Shown here piece after piece: positions 11,640 to 23,734 of a DNA stretch of 64,000 bases (positions are counted from its first letter, which is position 1; each line of letters begins with the position of its first letter). Below the pieces are notes generated by a model, which did no database searches, had not been told where the DNA came from, and worked only from the letters and a program-made list of their open reading frames with translations. The stretch covers positions 24,554,116 through 24,618,115 of the forward strand of contig OY726571.1 of assembly GCA_963383645.1 (NCBI GenBank). Reading direction: 5' to 3'. The translations under genes and the position numbers were made by a program. This DNA comes from Muscardinus avellanarius. Its lineage: Eukaryota; Chordata; Mammalia; Rodentia; Gliridae.

Positions 11640-12165
11640 TGTTGGCGGTGACTATCATCCCGACCTCTAACCACTGCATGTGTTTATGTCTTTCTCTTTA
11701 TCTCCACTGCCACCACTGCTCGTCTGACGTTCTAGATCAGCCTCCTCATTGGTCTCTTTTTACTTTTGCCTCCATTATCCTCACAGTGACCAGAGAGAGA
11801 TTTCAAAAACATAGGTCAGACTATGTCATTTCCCCACGTGAATCACTTAAATTAACTTGTAACTGTTAGAAATATGTATAAAACTCAAACTTCTTAACTT
11901 GGCTTATAGAACCCTTATAAAATCCAGCCTGTCACTTCTCTGACCTTAGAAAAGTGATGGCTCTTTGTACCATTGCCCTTCTGCCCCCAGATTTCTAAAT
12001 TATACTCACACAGAATGTGTGGTTTCCTAAAGCTCTCCATGTTCTTCCCCGACTTTTGCCCCTTCACTAGCTCTTCTCCCTACCTAGAATATTTTCCACT
12101 GATCTCCCCTATCTGTTTCCATCTTGTCATCTGACTTGAAGCCAAAATGTCACTGTCACCTTAAT
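11640..12165 (+). mobile_element. L2 LINE fragment
   Basis: Ordered matches to the L2 3' coding end: CTCCTCATTGGTCTC, CAGTGACCAGAGAGA, GTCAGACTATGTCATTTCCCC, then CTACCTAGAATATTTTCC and CCAAAATGTCACTGTCACC. Diverged, no intact frame. Confidence 0.78.
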
Positions 12166-12209
12166 TCTCAACAGAGCACTTTCTGCCATCAATGCTTTTC
12201 TAGCAGGCA

Positions 12210-12243
12210 TTAATTGATGGAGTGATTTAATTGATGGAGTGAT
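12210..12243. repeat. Exact 17-bp tandem duplication
   Basis: TTAATTGATGGAGTGAT at 12210-12226 and again at 12227-12243. Confidence 0.96.
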
Positions 12244-13233
12244 TAAATAAATTGCTTCCTTCCCCACCCTAGAGGCCACATTTTGTGAAAGCAATGGCTT
12301 ATTTGTTCCATTCTCCTCGATAGTCCCAGAAGAAAAAATAGCTGTTTTCATGGGGAAGCCCAGAAAATGTGTCCAAACATGCTCTGTTCTACTATGCAGC
12401 AAAATTAAAGAGTTTTTCATTTCTCTTGACAGTGATGAGTTCACTCACCATTGCTAAGTGGGGAACCAATGTCAATGTAATGTAGAAATCATGTCTGTTC
12501 CTTCACAGCTTTCCCCTAGATTAATATTTTAAATGACCAGAACAAGATTTCTCAAAATTAAAGAGAAAGCCTAGTCATAAAGTTGTTAATTAGAAAATAT
12601 AAATTCCTAAAGAAATACCTTTCTTTATTTAAAAATGTAGCTTGTTTAGTGGCCTCGAAGGCTACTGCACTTTGCACTGTGTTTATGTCTGGATGCAGAA
12701 GAACAGCCATACATAGAGCACAGTTCCCTCACCAGCCTTATAAAACAATTGATTGAAAAGTCTGCACTCTTAGTTAGCCTTTAGTTTTCATGAATTTGTC
12801 TTTATTATAGTGAATGTCTTTAAACACATACACTTTGAAGAAGGAAATACAAGCTGAATGGTTTGAGTTGGCTAAAAATTGGCTCATTATATGCAAATAG
12901 TGATAGCAATTTATTGCAGTCGTATTTTTATTAAGAATGTTATTCTTTTGTTAGTGCCCTGGCTGCAAAATTCCATAGGTTTTTGCATGGTCGTTCATAG
13001 GCCTACTGCTTCCTATTTATCTAGTAGGTTTTGCAGGAAGCAGAGATATTTAGTAATATATGTTTGGCATTTCATCAGAAATACTTGAACTTAGTAGTGT
13101 TCATTTATAAGAAACTGACTATGTTTGAAGTTCAGTAAAGAGGCAAGAAAGAAAAAATAATAAAATAGGAAATTAGCGCTCTCATATATCTTATAATGAA
13201 ATATACAGCTTAGCAGAAGGCCTTCTCTTACAG
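12244..13233. other. Unclassified intron stretch
   Basis: Mixed composition, nothing recognised. Confidence 0.45.
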
Positions 13234-13245
13234 AATAATACTATG

Positions 13246-13440
13246 AGCCAGGCGTGGTGGCGCACACTTGTAATCCCAGCATTAGGGAGGCTAAGACTGG
13301 AGGATCATGGTTCTCGAATACCCTCAGCTACTTAATGAGGCCCTCCGCAAATCATTGAGACTCTGTTTCAAAATAAAGAATAAAACAATAATGCTCAGAG
13401 ATAGAATCTCCTGGGTTCCATCCCCAGTTCCAGAAAAAAA
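13246..13440 (+). mobile_element. B1-dID SINE, older subtype
   Basis: AGCCAGGCGTGGTGGCGCAC head and ID-like tail. Exact target duplication AATAATACTATG at 13234-13245 and 13441-13452. Confidence 0.94.
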
Positions 13441-13574
13441 AATAATACTATGTGCTAATTTATATGTAATGAGATCTGCATAGGAACATATCTGAGATTA
13501 TCATTCAATGTACAGTATTGACTTTCTAACAGGATCCTGCCTAATATGAATATCTTCAAATACTTTATACATCT

Positions 13575-13695
13575 TTCACATGTTTATTCAACACATATTT
13601 ATTGATCATCTATTCGGATTTAAGCTAAGTATAGAAATCTCAGTATTCGATCATGAATAAGAGAATTTCTACCTTCAGGGAAATGTAGAGTTGGC
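13575..13695 (-). mobile_element. L2-like 3' end fragment, antisense
   Basis: TTATTCAACACATATTTATTGATCATC followed (in part) by degenerate sequence is the usual antisense L2 3' end pattern. Short and diverged. Confidence 0.45.
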
Positions 13696-13699
13696 TCTT

Positions 13700-14520
13700 T
13701 ATTTGAAACAATGCAGCTAATGCCTGAGCTTTATCACAACCACTTACTGCATGCACTGACCACTCTTTTTCTTTCCTGAAAATTATGCATAGTTTTCTGG
13801 CTCTCTCTCATCCAACGTACACAATGCAATCAAAACAGGAAACAGAAGCCATGGCTATGGTTAACATCTAACATTCATATACAGTGCCTTAGCAATAAAA
13901 ACAAAAACTTCCTTTGTTCCTAGTGAAAATTCTTATTGTTTCTTGAGAACAGAGAGCCTCCACTTTCAGTGGTCCCCCAACCCCCAAACAAATAAACATC
14001 TGCCTTAGCATATTGTTGGTCTTGAGAGGTGCTTCACTCACTTCTAGTTTTAAAAGTTGGGAAGAGGATGCACATATGAGCTGGTTTTTAAAACACAATG
14101 GAAAGTCTGGAATTAGTTCATTTTAGAAATGGAGACAAGTGTGAGAGGTGTTGTTAAAAAACGGGCTTCACAATGAACAAGAAATTTGACAGTATTCATT
14201 TCTCACCAGCTTATGAACAGTCCAATTAGCTGATTATTGCAAGCGTTCTTTGCCTTGTGATTAAGCTGCCAGTGGGCTGCTGGCATCTTACAGCCACACA
14301 CATAAGCTGCTGGCTTCAAATTTACCTGAGAGCAGAAGATAGAAAAAGGAAAGACTGCAGGAAGCACTGAAATGGGCTTGTCAGTCTCCTACACTAATAA
14401 AACTTATTTAAAGACTCAACGTATCTCAGATACTGAGTACTGCTTTTACACAGCTCAAAAATTAATCTTCAGATTTTCTTGCTTTTTTCAACTGGTCTAA
14501 TCTCTAAAAGAGAAAGTTAT
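13700..14520. other. Intron stretch with possible conserved non-coding sequence
   Basis: Repeat-free by eye. 14150-14345 has a balanced, complex composition with clustered homeobox-like TAAT/ATTA and E-box-like words. No exon seen. Confidence 0.35.
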
Positions 14521-14525
14521 TTTGA

Positions 14526-14735
14526 ACTTGGCATGATGATGCATGCCTGTAATCCCAGGATTTGGGAGGCTGACAGTACGACTGCAGGTTTGAGGCCAGT
14601 CTCAGCAACTTAATAAGATTCTCAGAAACTCAGTGAGTTGCTGTTTCAAAATAAAAATAAAAAATAAAGGAATGAGGGGTGTATCACGAAGGTAGAATGT
14701 TCCTGGCTTTCATCCATAGTAATAAATAAATGAAC
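14526..14735 (+). mobile_element. B1-dID SINE, older subtype
   Basis: GGCATGATGATGCATGCCTG head and a degenerate ID-like tail with AATAAATAAATGAAC end. Confidence 0.85.
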
Positions 14736-14868
14736 AAATAAGTAGTTGTTTTAGTCATGGATCAGAAATGTTGTGACATATTGCCTAAAATTAAAATCTG
14801 TTGAAGCCCTTCTAAATGAATATACTTTTTTTTTTCTCCAAACTTTGAGGAAAAACTGCAAATACATA

Positions 14869-15070
14869 GGCCGGGCATGGTGGCACACACTTGTAATCCC
14901 AGCATTTGGGAGGCTGAGACAGGAGTATGGCAGGTTTGTGGACAGCCTCAGCTACTAGTGAGGCCCTTTGCAACTTGGTGAGACCCTGTTTCAAAATAAA
15001 GAATAATAAATAAGGCTGAGGTGTAGCTCAGAGATAGAATGCCCCTGGGTTCAATCTCCAGTGTCGAAAA
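14869..15070 (+). mobile_element. B1-dID SINE
   Basis: GGCCGGGCATGGTGGCACAC head; tail TGTAGCTCAGAGATAGAATG; flanks TGCAAATACATA / TACAAATGTATA look like a mutated target duplication. Confidence 0.92.
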
Positions 15071-15079
15071 AAATTACAA

Positions 15080-15387
15080 ATGTATAATATTGAAAACCAC
15101 TATAATAACATACAAATGCAGGTAAATAATGATTTCAGAATAAAATGAGAAATATTTTCTCATCTGTTTGAAAATAAAGAGTATTATATATGTCAATCAA
15201 ACATGACATATTTATCTTGTCTTCTACAGACAAGAGGATATTAAGATAAATTTAAGAACTGTGTCAGGACTTACAGCTCAATTTCAAAACAACAACAAAA
15301 ATAGTTTGACTTTTGAAGCAAGCTGAGTTTATATATACTTGCAGATTGTCACCTTCAATTTCTTTTCTGATGTTTCTTTTTTTCTTC
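15080..15387. other. Unclassified intron stretch
   Basis: AT-rich, nothing recognised. Confidence 0.45.
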
Positions 15388-15460
15388 TTTTTTTATGGGT
15401 GCATTGTAGCCATACATCTTAATGGAATATAAGATGGTAAAGGTATACATGCACACCTCA
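15388..15460 (-). mobile_element. Unclassified short retroposon, copy 3
   Basis: On the minus strand: AGGTGTGCATGTATACC, then CATTAAGATGTATG and a (C)AATGCACCCATAAAAA end, the same order as copies 1 and 2. Confidence 0.62.
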
Positions 15461-16235
15461 CTTTCTTAACCATAGCTACCGTGAGGAGCATTTAGGAGAA
15501 CTTAACAGTGAAAATGGTGTTCAGCTTCCACTCCGGAGAGAACTTGAATTCTGAATTTCTGAGAGTGGAGCCCTAGCATTGGTATAATTTCAAATGCTCT
15601 TCAGATAACTTTTCTTACGTAGCTAGGTTTAGATCTATGAAGACTTGGTTGTAGTTCCAGGCACAGCTTGGCCTCAGAAGCCAGAACAGAACAGTGGGCT
15701 TGGGGAGCGTATTACAGCGACCTGGGGGAGGCTGCTGCCAGGAGATGCAGCTGAAGTAGGAGGCCTGGGGCATACCTGTGTTGTTTGATCTTTACAAAGC
15801 ACTTGGAAGATTAGCCCTGAAGTAATTAATGCTTCAAGTTCCAGTTACTCTGGTTCTAAATTCTCTCAAACTTGTTTTGTTTTGAAGAAGCTCAAGGTAT
15901 AGTTTTAATAGTAAGTCGCTTCACTTTTTTTCTGCAACTTAAAAATTGACTGAAACATAGAGAATATTTTGAAGTAGGTTAAATAATTCTTATATATTTA
16001 CCTTATCTTTATGAAAACATAAGGATACTCCCAAAAATCTACAAGAGGTTCCCAAGCAAAACTATCTCCAGATACGAGTAGATGACAAAAAAACGAGTAA
16101 CTAATAAGATATTTGGCAAAAATGTCACTCATATTCAACATAATGCAGAGGAGCGTGTATATACATAAATACACATGCATAAGCACAAGCACATACACAG
16201 CCATACACATAAGTCTCTTTGTATTGCTCTTTCTT
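15461..16235. other. Unclassified intron stretch
   Basis: 15500-15860 is less AT-rich than its surroundings; no splice-bounded frame was found. Confidence 0.45.

Positions 16236-16245
<10 letters not shown>

Positions 16246-16291
<46 letters not shown>
16246..16291. repeat. (TC)n(CA)n array
   Basis: Short CT run followed by about 22 CA units. Confidence 0.95.
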
Positions 16292-16292
<1 letters not shown>

Positions 16293-16392
16293 ACACACTC
16301 ATTGAGAAAACCTAAGCAACCTCCAAGTCAAAAAACAAAAAAAATATGGTATTTGAAAAAAATGAATTATTTATAATCCATTTCATAATTTA

Positions 16393-16613
16393 TTTTTTTT
16401 TAATTTTTTTATTTTTTGGTGGTATGGGGGTGGAACCCAGAGGCTTTCTACCTCCGGACTATACTTCCAGACCTATTTTATATTTTATATGGAAACAGGG
16501 TCTCACTAGGTTGCTGAGAGCCTCACTAAGTAACTGAGGCTGGCTTCGAACCTGCGCGATCCTCTTGTCTCCTCCCAAGTGCTGGGATTACAGGTGTGTG
16601 CCACCATGCTGGA
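16393..16613 (-). mobile_element. B1-dID SINE
   Basis: T-rich tail, ID-like unit GGTGGTATGGGGGTGGAACC, B1 head. Target duplication CATAATTTA at 16384-16392 and 16614-16622. Confidence 0.92.
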
Positions 16614-16719
16614 CATAATTTAATACTTATGAAATTGGCATTTGCTCTTTTGGAACATTTTACCTTAAAAAAAGTAGGTGCACCATATGTTAATGACAAT
16701 GACATTTATTAGTATTTCT

Positions 16720-16941
16720 TTTCTTTTCTTTTTTTTTTTTTTCTGTATGGGGAATGGAACCCAGAGGCATTCTACCTCCGATGGACACCTCCAGCCCTAT
16801 TTTTTATTCTTTAGTTTGAAACAGGTTCTCACTGAGTTGCAAAGGGCCTCAGTAAGTAGAAGCTGAGGCTGTCCGCAAACCATGATCCTCCTGTCCCAGC
16901 CTCCCAAATGCTGAGATTAAAAGCGTGCACCACACCTGACT
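16720..16941 (-). mobile_element. B1-dID SINE, older subtype
   Basis: T/C-rich tail, ID-like unit, head ending CACCACACCTGAC. Flanks TTATTAGTATTT / TTATTAATATTT. Confidence 0.9.
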
Positions 16942-16944
16942 TAT

Positions 16945-18552
16945 TAATATTTATTTAAGCCTGATTTGTTTCTTGATACTTTCTCAGCTTTAAAGAAATG
17001 TAAGTTCCATGATCATTCAAAGGTTTGTGCTCTATAGGAAAAAATTTCCCCAAAAAGAAATGGCTCAAAGTAAGAAAGATGTCTTAAAAAATAGAGAAGA
17101 CCAGTATATGAAAGAAATATCAAAAGAGCATGTTAGAGTAATATCGTTTTTATGTTTTCCCTGGGTACCCTTGTGTTTATTCTCACATACTGTGAGGAAG
17201 AAAGAAGGGAGAAGGTGTAGTTGGAGCAAGGAAAATGTAAAGAAAAAGGAGAAAGAGAGAAAAAAGTGCCAATAAAAATAAATTGAAGAAAGGCATTCAT
17301 TGGATATGTTTATAAAAATTGTCATTTTTTTCAGAAGCACAGAGTATCTAAGAACTTGATTTTTCTTTTTCTTTAATGAATTTAATAACATATTCTATTC
17401 ATGAAACCATTAAAATGAATATTCCTCACCTTTAAATTTATATGATTATCTAAGGCAATAGTTTATAGAGAACAAAACATACATATTATAAATACCATTT
17501 GCACATTAGTATAGTAAAATACAATTCAATAAGTATTAAAGTATAATCATGCTTTCTTATTGTAGAAAAGTTCTTGCATAAAAAACACACATATGTAATA
17601 TTGTTTGAAGAGCACATTTATTAATATATGTGCCATGTATTCCCAATGGGCACCATGCCATTCCCAATTATACAAAAATTGGTTCTCAGGAGAGTGGGTA
17701 AAAAGAGCTTATTAACTTTATGTGTAAATATGCATACAATGCATAAGCAGATACACACTATTTAATAGTACTCAAATATTATTGTGAGACAAATGAATCA
17801 AGGGAAAAAGACACAGTGGGGGACAAGTTAATAGTTATAATAATAAATGTTGAAGTGCACATTATCACACAAGAGAAACAGGAAAGTCAAATGGAGGGGT
17901 GGCTGCATGAGTATTATTTAAGAAGATAAGTAGAGTTAGCTAAGAGAAGGTGTTGGAGCAGGGACAAGAGAGTACATAAATTATAGAGAAATGATAGCAA
18001 TGCAGAGCCATCAGAGGTAGGAGACAGCGTTGCCTATACAGAAAGCTGAGGGCAGGCAGAGGAGCCAATGGGTGCATGTTAGTTTCAGAGTAGAGAACAA
18101 GATGATGAGTTTTGTAGGTCTGAGAAGCTTGAGCTTCTTTTACAGCAAAGAGGAGGCATTGATGACTTATCAGCAGTTAACTGATGTGGTCTAATTTGCA
18201 TTTTAAGCAGATGTGTTAGGGAAGCAGTAAGGAGACTGTAGGCATAATTATTATACCAAGTTATAGTTTATTTGGTCCACAAATTCCCAAACCCAAAATG
18301 AACAAAAAACTAAGGTTTTTGCAACTGATCTAAATATACATGAAATTATTAAAGCTTTTCATTTTTCTCTTTATGTAGATAATTACAGGTTCTACTATAA
18401 AAAAGTATTGTATCCTAATAGAGATTTTATCACACCCCAGACTCCCCCTGACAATGTAACCTATTTCACAGTATACTACACAAATTTTATTTCTTTCTGG
18501 GGGTGGGGCTGGAGACAAAACTAAACTCTTAAGCCCCAAGGGTTTGAGATAA
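16945..18552. other. Unclassified intron stretch
   Basis: AT-rich to about 17900. 17930-18245 is G/A-rich and resembles an old mammalian interspersed repeat that I cannot name. No coding exon. Confidence 0.45.
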
Positions 18553-19074
18553 TGTTAGTCAAGATTTTCATCACTGTGACAAATAGCTGAAATAAATCAA
18601 TTAGAAGGGGAAAGTTTTACTTTAACTCACAATTTCAAAGATTTTAGACCATGGTCTTTTGGCCATGTTGCTTTGATTCTATGGAAGTACACACATCATG
18701 GCCAAAGTGTTTGTTAGAAGAAAGTGGCTTAATTCATTATGTTCAGAAAGGAGAGAAAGAGTGACAGTGATAGCGAGAGAAAAGAAGAAGAAAAAGAAGG
18801 AGGAAGAGGAGGAGAAATGAAAGGCAGAAAGAGAAAGAATAAAGAGGAGGAAGAGGAGAAGGAAGAAGAGGAAGAGAAGGAAGAAGAGGAAGAGGAGGAG
18901 CCATAATCTCAATTTTTCAATATCTCTTTTGAGGGCACATGTCTAATGACAAAAATTTATATACCTAAGCCCCACCTTGTAAAAGTCTGCAGCACCTCCC
19001 CACAGCATCATGGGCTGGTGACCAGTTTTTTAACACATGAACTTTGAGGGGATATTCAAGACCCAAACATAACA
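18553..19074 (-). mobile_element. Rodent MaLR LTR (MT/ORR1-like), antisense
   Basis: On the minus strand it starts TGTTATGTTTGGGTCTTGAA and ends TGACTAACA. On + the order TTTTCATCACTGTGACAAAT, GGAAAGTTTTACTTT, purine block, CCCCACCTTGTAAAAG is the usual antisense layout of rodent MaLR LTRs. Confidence 0.72.
18761..18900. repeat. Purine-rich (GAA/GGA)n block inside the MaLR LTR
   Basis: About 140 bases of nearly pure purine on +, dominated by AGGAAGAGG-type units. Confidence 0.92.
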
Positions 19075-19124
19075 AGGATGTTTGATAAATCTTTGTAGGG
19101 TTATATTCTGTCTTCATAATTTAT

Positions 19125-19325
19125 GCCAAGCACTATACTAAGTGATTTACCTATTTGTTATTTTAAACCTTACAAGTTTATAAGGTATTTATTTATACCC
19201 CTTGACTTCAAAAATTAAAGTAAAAACAAAAAGAATTAAATGAATTGCTCACAGCAAACATATGGAATCAGATGGTCCTTAGTGTACTTGCTTCAAATCC
19301 CATGTTCTTCATCTAGGTATGTGTT
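19125..19325 (-). mobile_element. MIR SINE fragment, antisense
   Basis: TGCCAAGCACTATACTAAGTGATTT (in part), GAATTGCTCACAGCAAACATATGG and TTCAAATCCCATGTTCTT match the reverse MIR layout. Confidence 0.65.
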
Positions 19326-19449
19326 AGGATAAAACTAATTCATGGATAGTTATTTGTATCTGTCTCTCTATACTCATTGGAGACCATGTGGATATTTGAT
19401 CTATGTCCTCTTAGTCATCTCGGAGAGCCAAATAACTGAAAGAGGCTCA

Positions 19450-19660
19450 GATCCAGGAATAGTAGTAAATGCCTGTAATCCCAATACTTGGGATGCTGAG
19501 ACAGGAAGATCACAGGTTTACAGCCAGCCTCAGTAACTTAATAAGACCCTCTGCAACTTAGTCAGACCCTGTTTCAAAAGTTAAAAAATAAAATAGAACT
19601 CAAGGTATAGTTCAGAGGTAGAAACTCATGGGATTCAATCTCTAATACCACACACAAAAA
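19450..19660 (+). mobile_element. B1-dID SINE, older subtype
   Basis: Degenerate head and tail. Target duplication AAGAGGCTCA before (19440-19449) and after (19660-19669). Confidence 0.9.
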
Positions 19661-19669
19661 AGAGGCTCA

Positions 19670-20420
19670 AAATTATTATGTGGCTGATATTGCCTTGCTT
19701 ATATGATTGAAGGAAAGAATATAGAGGTGGCTGCAGTATCACAGACTTGTGTTTATTGTTATATGTAAGAGATGATTTCTTAAGAATTTTCAGAATTCAT
19801 AATTATGATTCTTCATTCAAGAATAAAGAATAAAAGACTCATAACTATGATTTCTATGAAATCATAGCTATGCTTGCTTTTCTTAGAAAAAAAAAATCTT
19901 TTTGGTATCCAGTATTTTTACACCAGATCAAAGGTATTGAAATAAAGCCTCTCAGCCTTTTCAAACCTTATGCTATTTTTCAGCACAAGGGGTTAGAAAT
20001 AATGAAGTTGAGCCATTCACATTTGTATAAAGCCATAATAAAATCAAGATTAATTGGAGTGCCATGGTATTTTTCCATAAGTTAATTAAAGTATTGATTG
20101 AATTATTTCTTCCTGGAGGATGTGAGAAAAACCTGGTTATGATGCTTTCCCAGAGTAGACCTATTAAACTAAGGAGTTAGCAGAGTATATTTTCTACATT
20201 CTTTTTTTTCCTCAGCCTTAAGACAATTAAAAAATAAATTCTGGCCCATAAATCTAGAGATGAAACAAATCAAAATTGTTTCATGATTATAAAGTACATT
20301 AAATGTAAACTCGGTAGCAGATTTAAAAATCATTTCTTTCTTTGTTCAATGAAATCTTAACTCTGGTGTCATGAGTGTGTCAATCATGTATTCTTATTAG
20401 ATAGGAATTACACTGTAGGA
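19670..20420. other. Unclassified intron stretch with a small hairpin
   Basis: CTATGATTTC (19845-19854) and GAAATCATAG (19858-19867) form a 10-bp stem with a 3-nt loop. Nothing else recognised. Confidence 0.6.
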
Positions 20421-20424
20421 TATT

Positions 20425-20640
20425 TATGAAGAACACCTTATTTGAAGCCAGACTACTCAGCTTGAATTCTTACTAATTGGATGACCTTGAGAGAGTCATT
20501 TAACACCAACACTGTGGTGTACAACATTTTTTAAAAATAGAAATAATGATAGTGCCTACCTTAGGGATTTTTCTGAAGTGCAATAAATCAATAAATACAA
20601 AGCAATAAATCAGCACACAAGTCTCCAATACATCTTAGTT
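20425..20640 (+). mobile_element. MIR SINE fragment
   Basis: GAAGCCAGACTACTCAGCTTGAATTC-type start, ATGACCTTGAGAGAGTCATTTAAC, then ATAATGATAGTGCCTACCTTAGGG: the MIR core and tail order. Confidence 0.75.
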
Positions 20641-20819
20641 CTTAATTAGTACAATTACTTACAGCTAACCACCTGAATATACAACAGAAGAATGGAAGGA
20701 AGGAACTCAAGATCACTATGCCATGGTCATAGTGTTGCTTCTAATTGCTCTTTCTTTTGGGAGATATCATTAGATGTTTAATGCAGTAGTTATTCCCAAA
20801 TCTCTTACCCTTTTTTACT

Positions 20820-21195
20820 TCCCCCACTGGAGCCTCAAAAAGTCATTTTCCAAGATTTCCTGGCAGCTAGGAGGGTCATGGGGTTCGATTCTGACCAAAT
20901 AACTGAAAACATAAATCTGATGGAGGCTTCAAGGATAACATTTATTTCCAAAAAAAAAAAACAAACATGTAATTTTTTTTACCACTTCCTGGCATAAATA
21001 CAGACATGTCTTCTAGAGCTCTGGTAACCATTCTGTGACCAGGAGGTGATTGGCATAAGAACAAAAACACAACAGAGCAGTAAGACACCGTAAGCGCAAG
21101 AGGACTGGGTTCTTTGTAACAAGTCAAGGACCTACAGTGAACGCTAAAGCTCACTTAACTCCTTCTTAGTATTTGAGAAAAATAAATTAATTTGA
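20820..21195 (+). mobile_element. Old LTR-like interspersed repeat (MLT-like?)
   Basis: AGATTTCCTGGCAGCTAGGAGGGTCATG, CTCTGGTAACCATTCTGTGACCAGGAGG and TTTGAGAAAAATAAATTAATTTG (each in part) follow the order of a common mammalian LTR-like repeat. Family not certain. Confidence 0.5.
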
Positions 21196-21434
21196 AACCC
21201 ATGGAACTTGCTCATATATGTGATGCCATCTTTCTAACTCTGTGTCCTTAGAAACGCCTCAACCCAAGGAAATTCTAGTTTTCTTATTCCAGCTCATAGA
21301 AAGTCCCAGTTTAGTGATATAGAGAAAATAAAGTGTTACCCTTTTGTGGCTACCACCGTGATTGTTACAGCAACCATCCATTTAACTCTCTTTCTCAATA
21401 CCAAAGCCAAGTATGAATTCATCTACATTATATA

Positions 21435-21436
<2 letters not shown>

Positions 21437-21519
<83 letters not shown>
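21437..21519. repeat. (TG)n(TA)n compound array
   Basis: About 19 TG units running directly into about 22 TA units. Confidence 0.97.
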
Positions 21520-21523
<4 letters not shown>

Positions 21524-21872
21524 CTAATTTTAAAACAAGATAAATTTAGGGTTTTTTTTTTTTTCTATAGGCTATACAGACTTTAAATCTTCCATGAAAG
21601 TGTTAAGGTATTTTTATATAGTACGCTGAACTGGTACCAACCATCTTATTAATTAGTTGAGTTAGATAATAAAATCAATTTAAGATAAAAGTATATTAAC
21701 AAAGCATGAAATTTTATTAATTTACTGAATAATTTTCATATTCATCTTTCTTGAGTTCTGATGGATTTAATGTTTTTGACTACAGTATCTTTCCTGACAC
21801 TGATGACAGCCCTGGATTCTCTCTTACTTCTGCCAACCCTGACTCTTCCTTTTTCTCTTCTTTTCTTTCACT

Positions 21873-22066
21873 CATTTTTTTTTTCTTTTTCTTGTACTTG
21901 GGACTGAACCTAGGAGTGCCCAATTATTGAGCTACATCCACAGCTTTTTCACATTTTATTTTGAGACAGTGTCTCCCTAAGTTGTCCATGCTGGTCTTGA
22001 ACTTGTAATCCTGCTCAGCCTCAAACTCCTAAGGAGCTGGAATTACAGGTGTACACCACCATGGCT
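21873..22066 (-). mobile_element. B1-like/B1-dID SINE, old
   Basis: T-rich tail, TTGTACTTGGGACTGAACC, TTTTGAGACAGTGTCTCCC, then TGGAATTACAGGTGTACACC. More diverged than the others. Confidence 0.82.
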
Positions 22067-23734
22067 GCTGAATATACTTTTCGACACCTCCTTGGCTAGC
22101 TCTGACTACCTAGTGGTCTTTTCCTTACGCTTCTTATTCTGCTTGGTGGAAATTGCTCACCATTATTCTTCAGAGCATTTACATGAACTAAAGACAATAG
22201 TTTATCCTGAGTGAAAAATATGAGGTGGGAGGACATGGAATCAAGGCTTCTGAAAATAAAACATGGTCCACAAAATAGAAACATACTCCACAGTGCAGAT
22301 CTATGTGAAATCCTGCCTGTAGGATCCCACTGGATGGGTTGACACTGTTGTTTCCTGGGCCAGGGAGCTGTCCTGATAATGGGTCCATTGCGATGGAAGC
22401 AGCCTCAATCTTAGAATCACATGGCAAGTCCAAGAATGGTTTTACATGTTTTCTCCCTGAATATTAGAAAAAAGAATAACCAAGTAAGTGAAAAATGTAT
22501 AAATAGTAAAATAATCTTGAGTCAATAAGTAGGCACCACTTGCTTCCAGTAATTCAGCCTTGCAAGGAAAAAGGAAAGTCAAAAGTTGAGAATTCAGGTC
22601 TTCCTCCCATAATAATATTACCAACAACTAATTTAACCTTGTCTCTTTTGCGTAATTGCCCACACGGACGAATGTGAGTGCTCGCTCAGTGTGGCTGCGC
22701 TTGCTGAGAGCAAAGTGGACTCCTTGGTTTGCTTCATTGGTAGACGGTCTTATTTTCTGAAAGTGGAGAAATGCACTTGTCTCCTCAAATGTAGCAATTT
22801 TGTTGAACCTATTTACCCTTGTGCTTTTATCAATCTTCATTAATTTTTAACATGTTTTATTATTGAATGCAGATCGAGACTATGTTAAGCTTCTATAATT
22901 GCAAATGGAGTACATATACATAATTAAGATACAAAGCATAATAATAAATTTGTAATGGTTAAATATAAAACTTGATACCACTTTCTTCATTTCTTAATTT
23001 GCCAGAAGTAACATGCTTACTTCTTTGTTTCATTAGCAATTTATCTTCATGTTTTTTTAAAAAAAATCGGTGTACTTGTATCTGGATTTATTGGTTTATA
23101 ACATTACCTTTTAACTTTCTATTATTGCAGATAAAACTAATTTTTCTTATGTTTTCTTTTATCCTTTTATTTTTCTGCCTTTTTACAGTTTTTATTGATA
23201 TAATTATTTAAATTTCTAAGTTGAGCCAAAAGATATTTCTTTCCTTGTGACGCTTTGTGGACTTAACAAATTTCTTTTTCTCTCATTTCATGTGTATATA
23301 GTTTTCTTTGAATCTCTGCAGATAAACATGTATCTTTGAATGGGCATATAAATCTTTACCTATCTCTCCTAATAACTGTGCATTGCCCTTCAAAACAACT
23401 TCAACATCTCTGTCTTGTCTAATAATCTATTTGATCTACTGATTTTCTTACCATGGCCTTCTATTCTCTAAATATGCTATGGCATCCTGAGTGCCCCCTT
23501 AGTCCTCTCTGTGGATTCTTTTTCCTCTATCCTTTGTTTAGATCATTTGCTTCTTGGATCTTGTCTTATCCTTTTGGGTTTTCTCCACATTTTGTCTAGT
23601 GAAACACTCTAGTGGCTTTCTGAAATTGAGCATGTAAGAAATCAATTTTTGTAATTTTGCCTACAATTTTATTCAATTTTATAAAAACAACTAACCCTGA
23701 ATGAATACTATGTTTTTTTTAAAGAAAGAGTAAC
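22067..23734. other. Unclassified intron stretch
   Basis: 22900-23640 is pyrimidine-rich and may be antisense 3' UTR of an old LINE, but no anchor motif was clear. No exon. Confidence 0.4.

Noticed and set aside
14868..15070. SINE tail read as a functional tRNA gene
   Set aside because: The tRNA-like unit is the shortened ID part of a SINE and cannot fold into a full tRNA.
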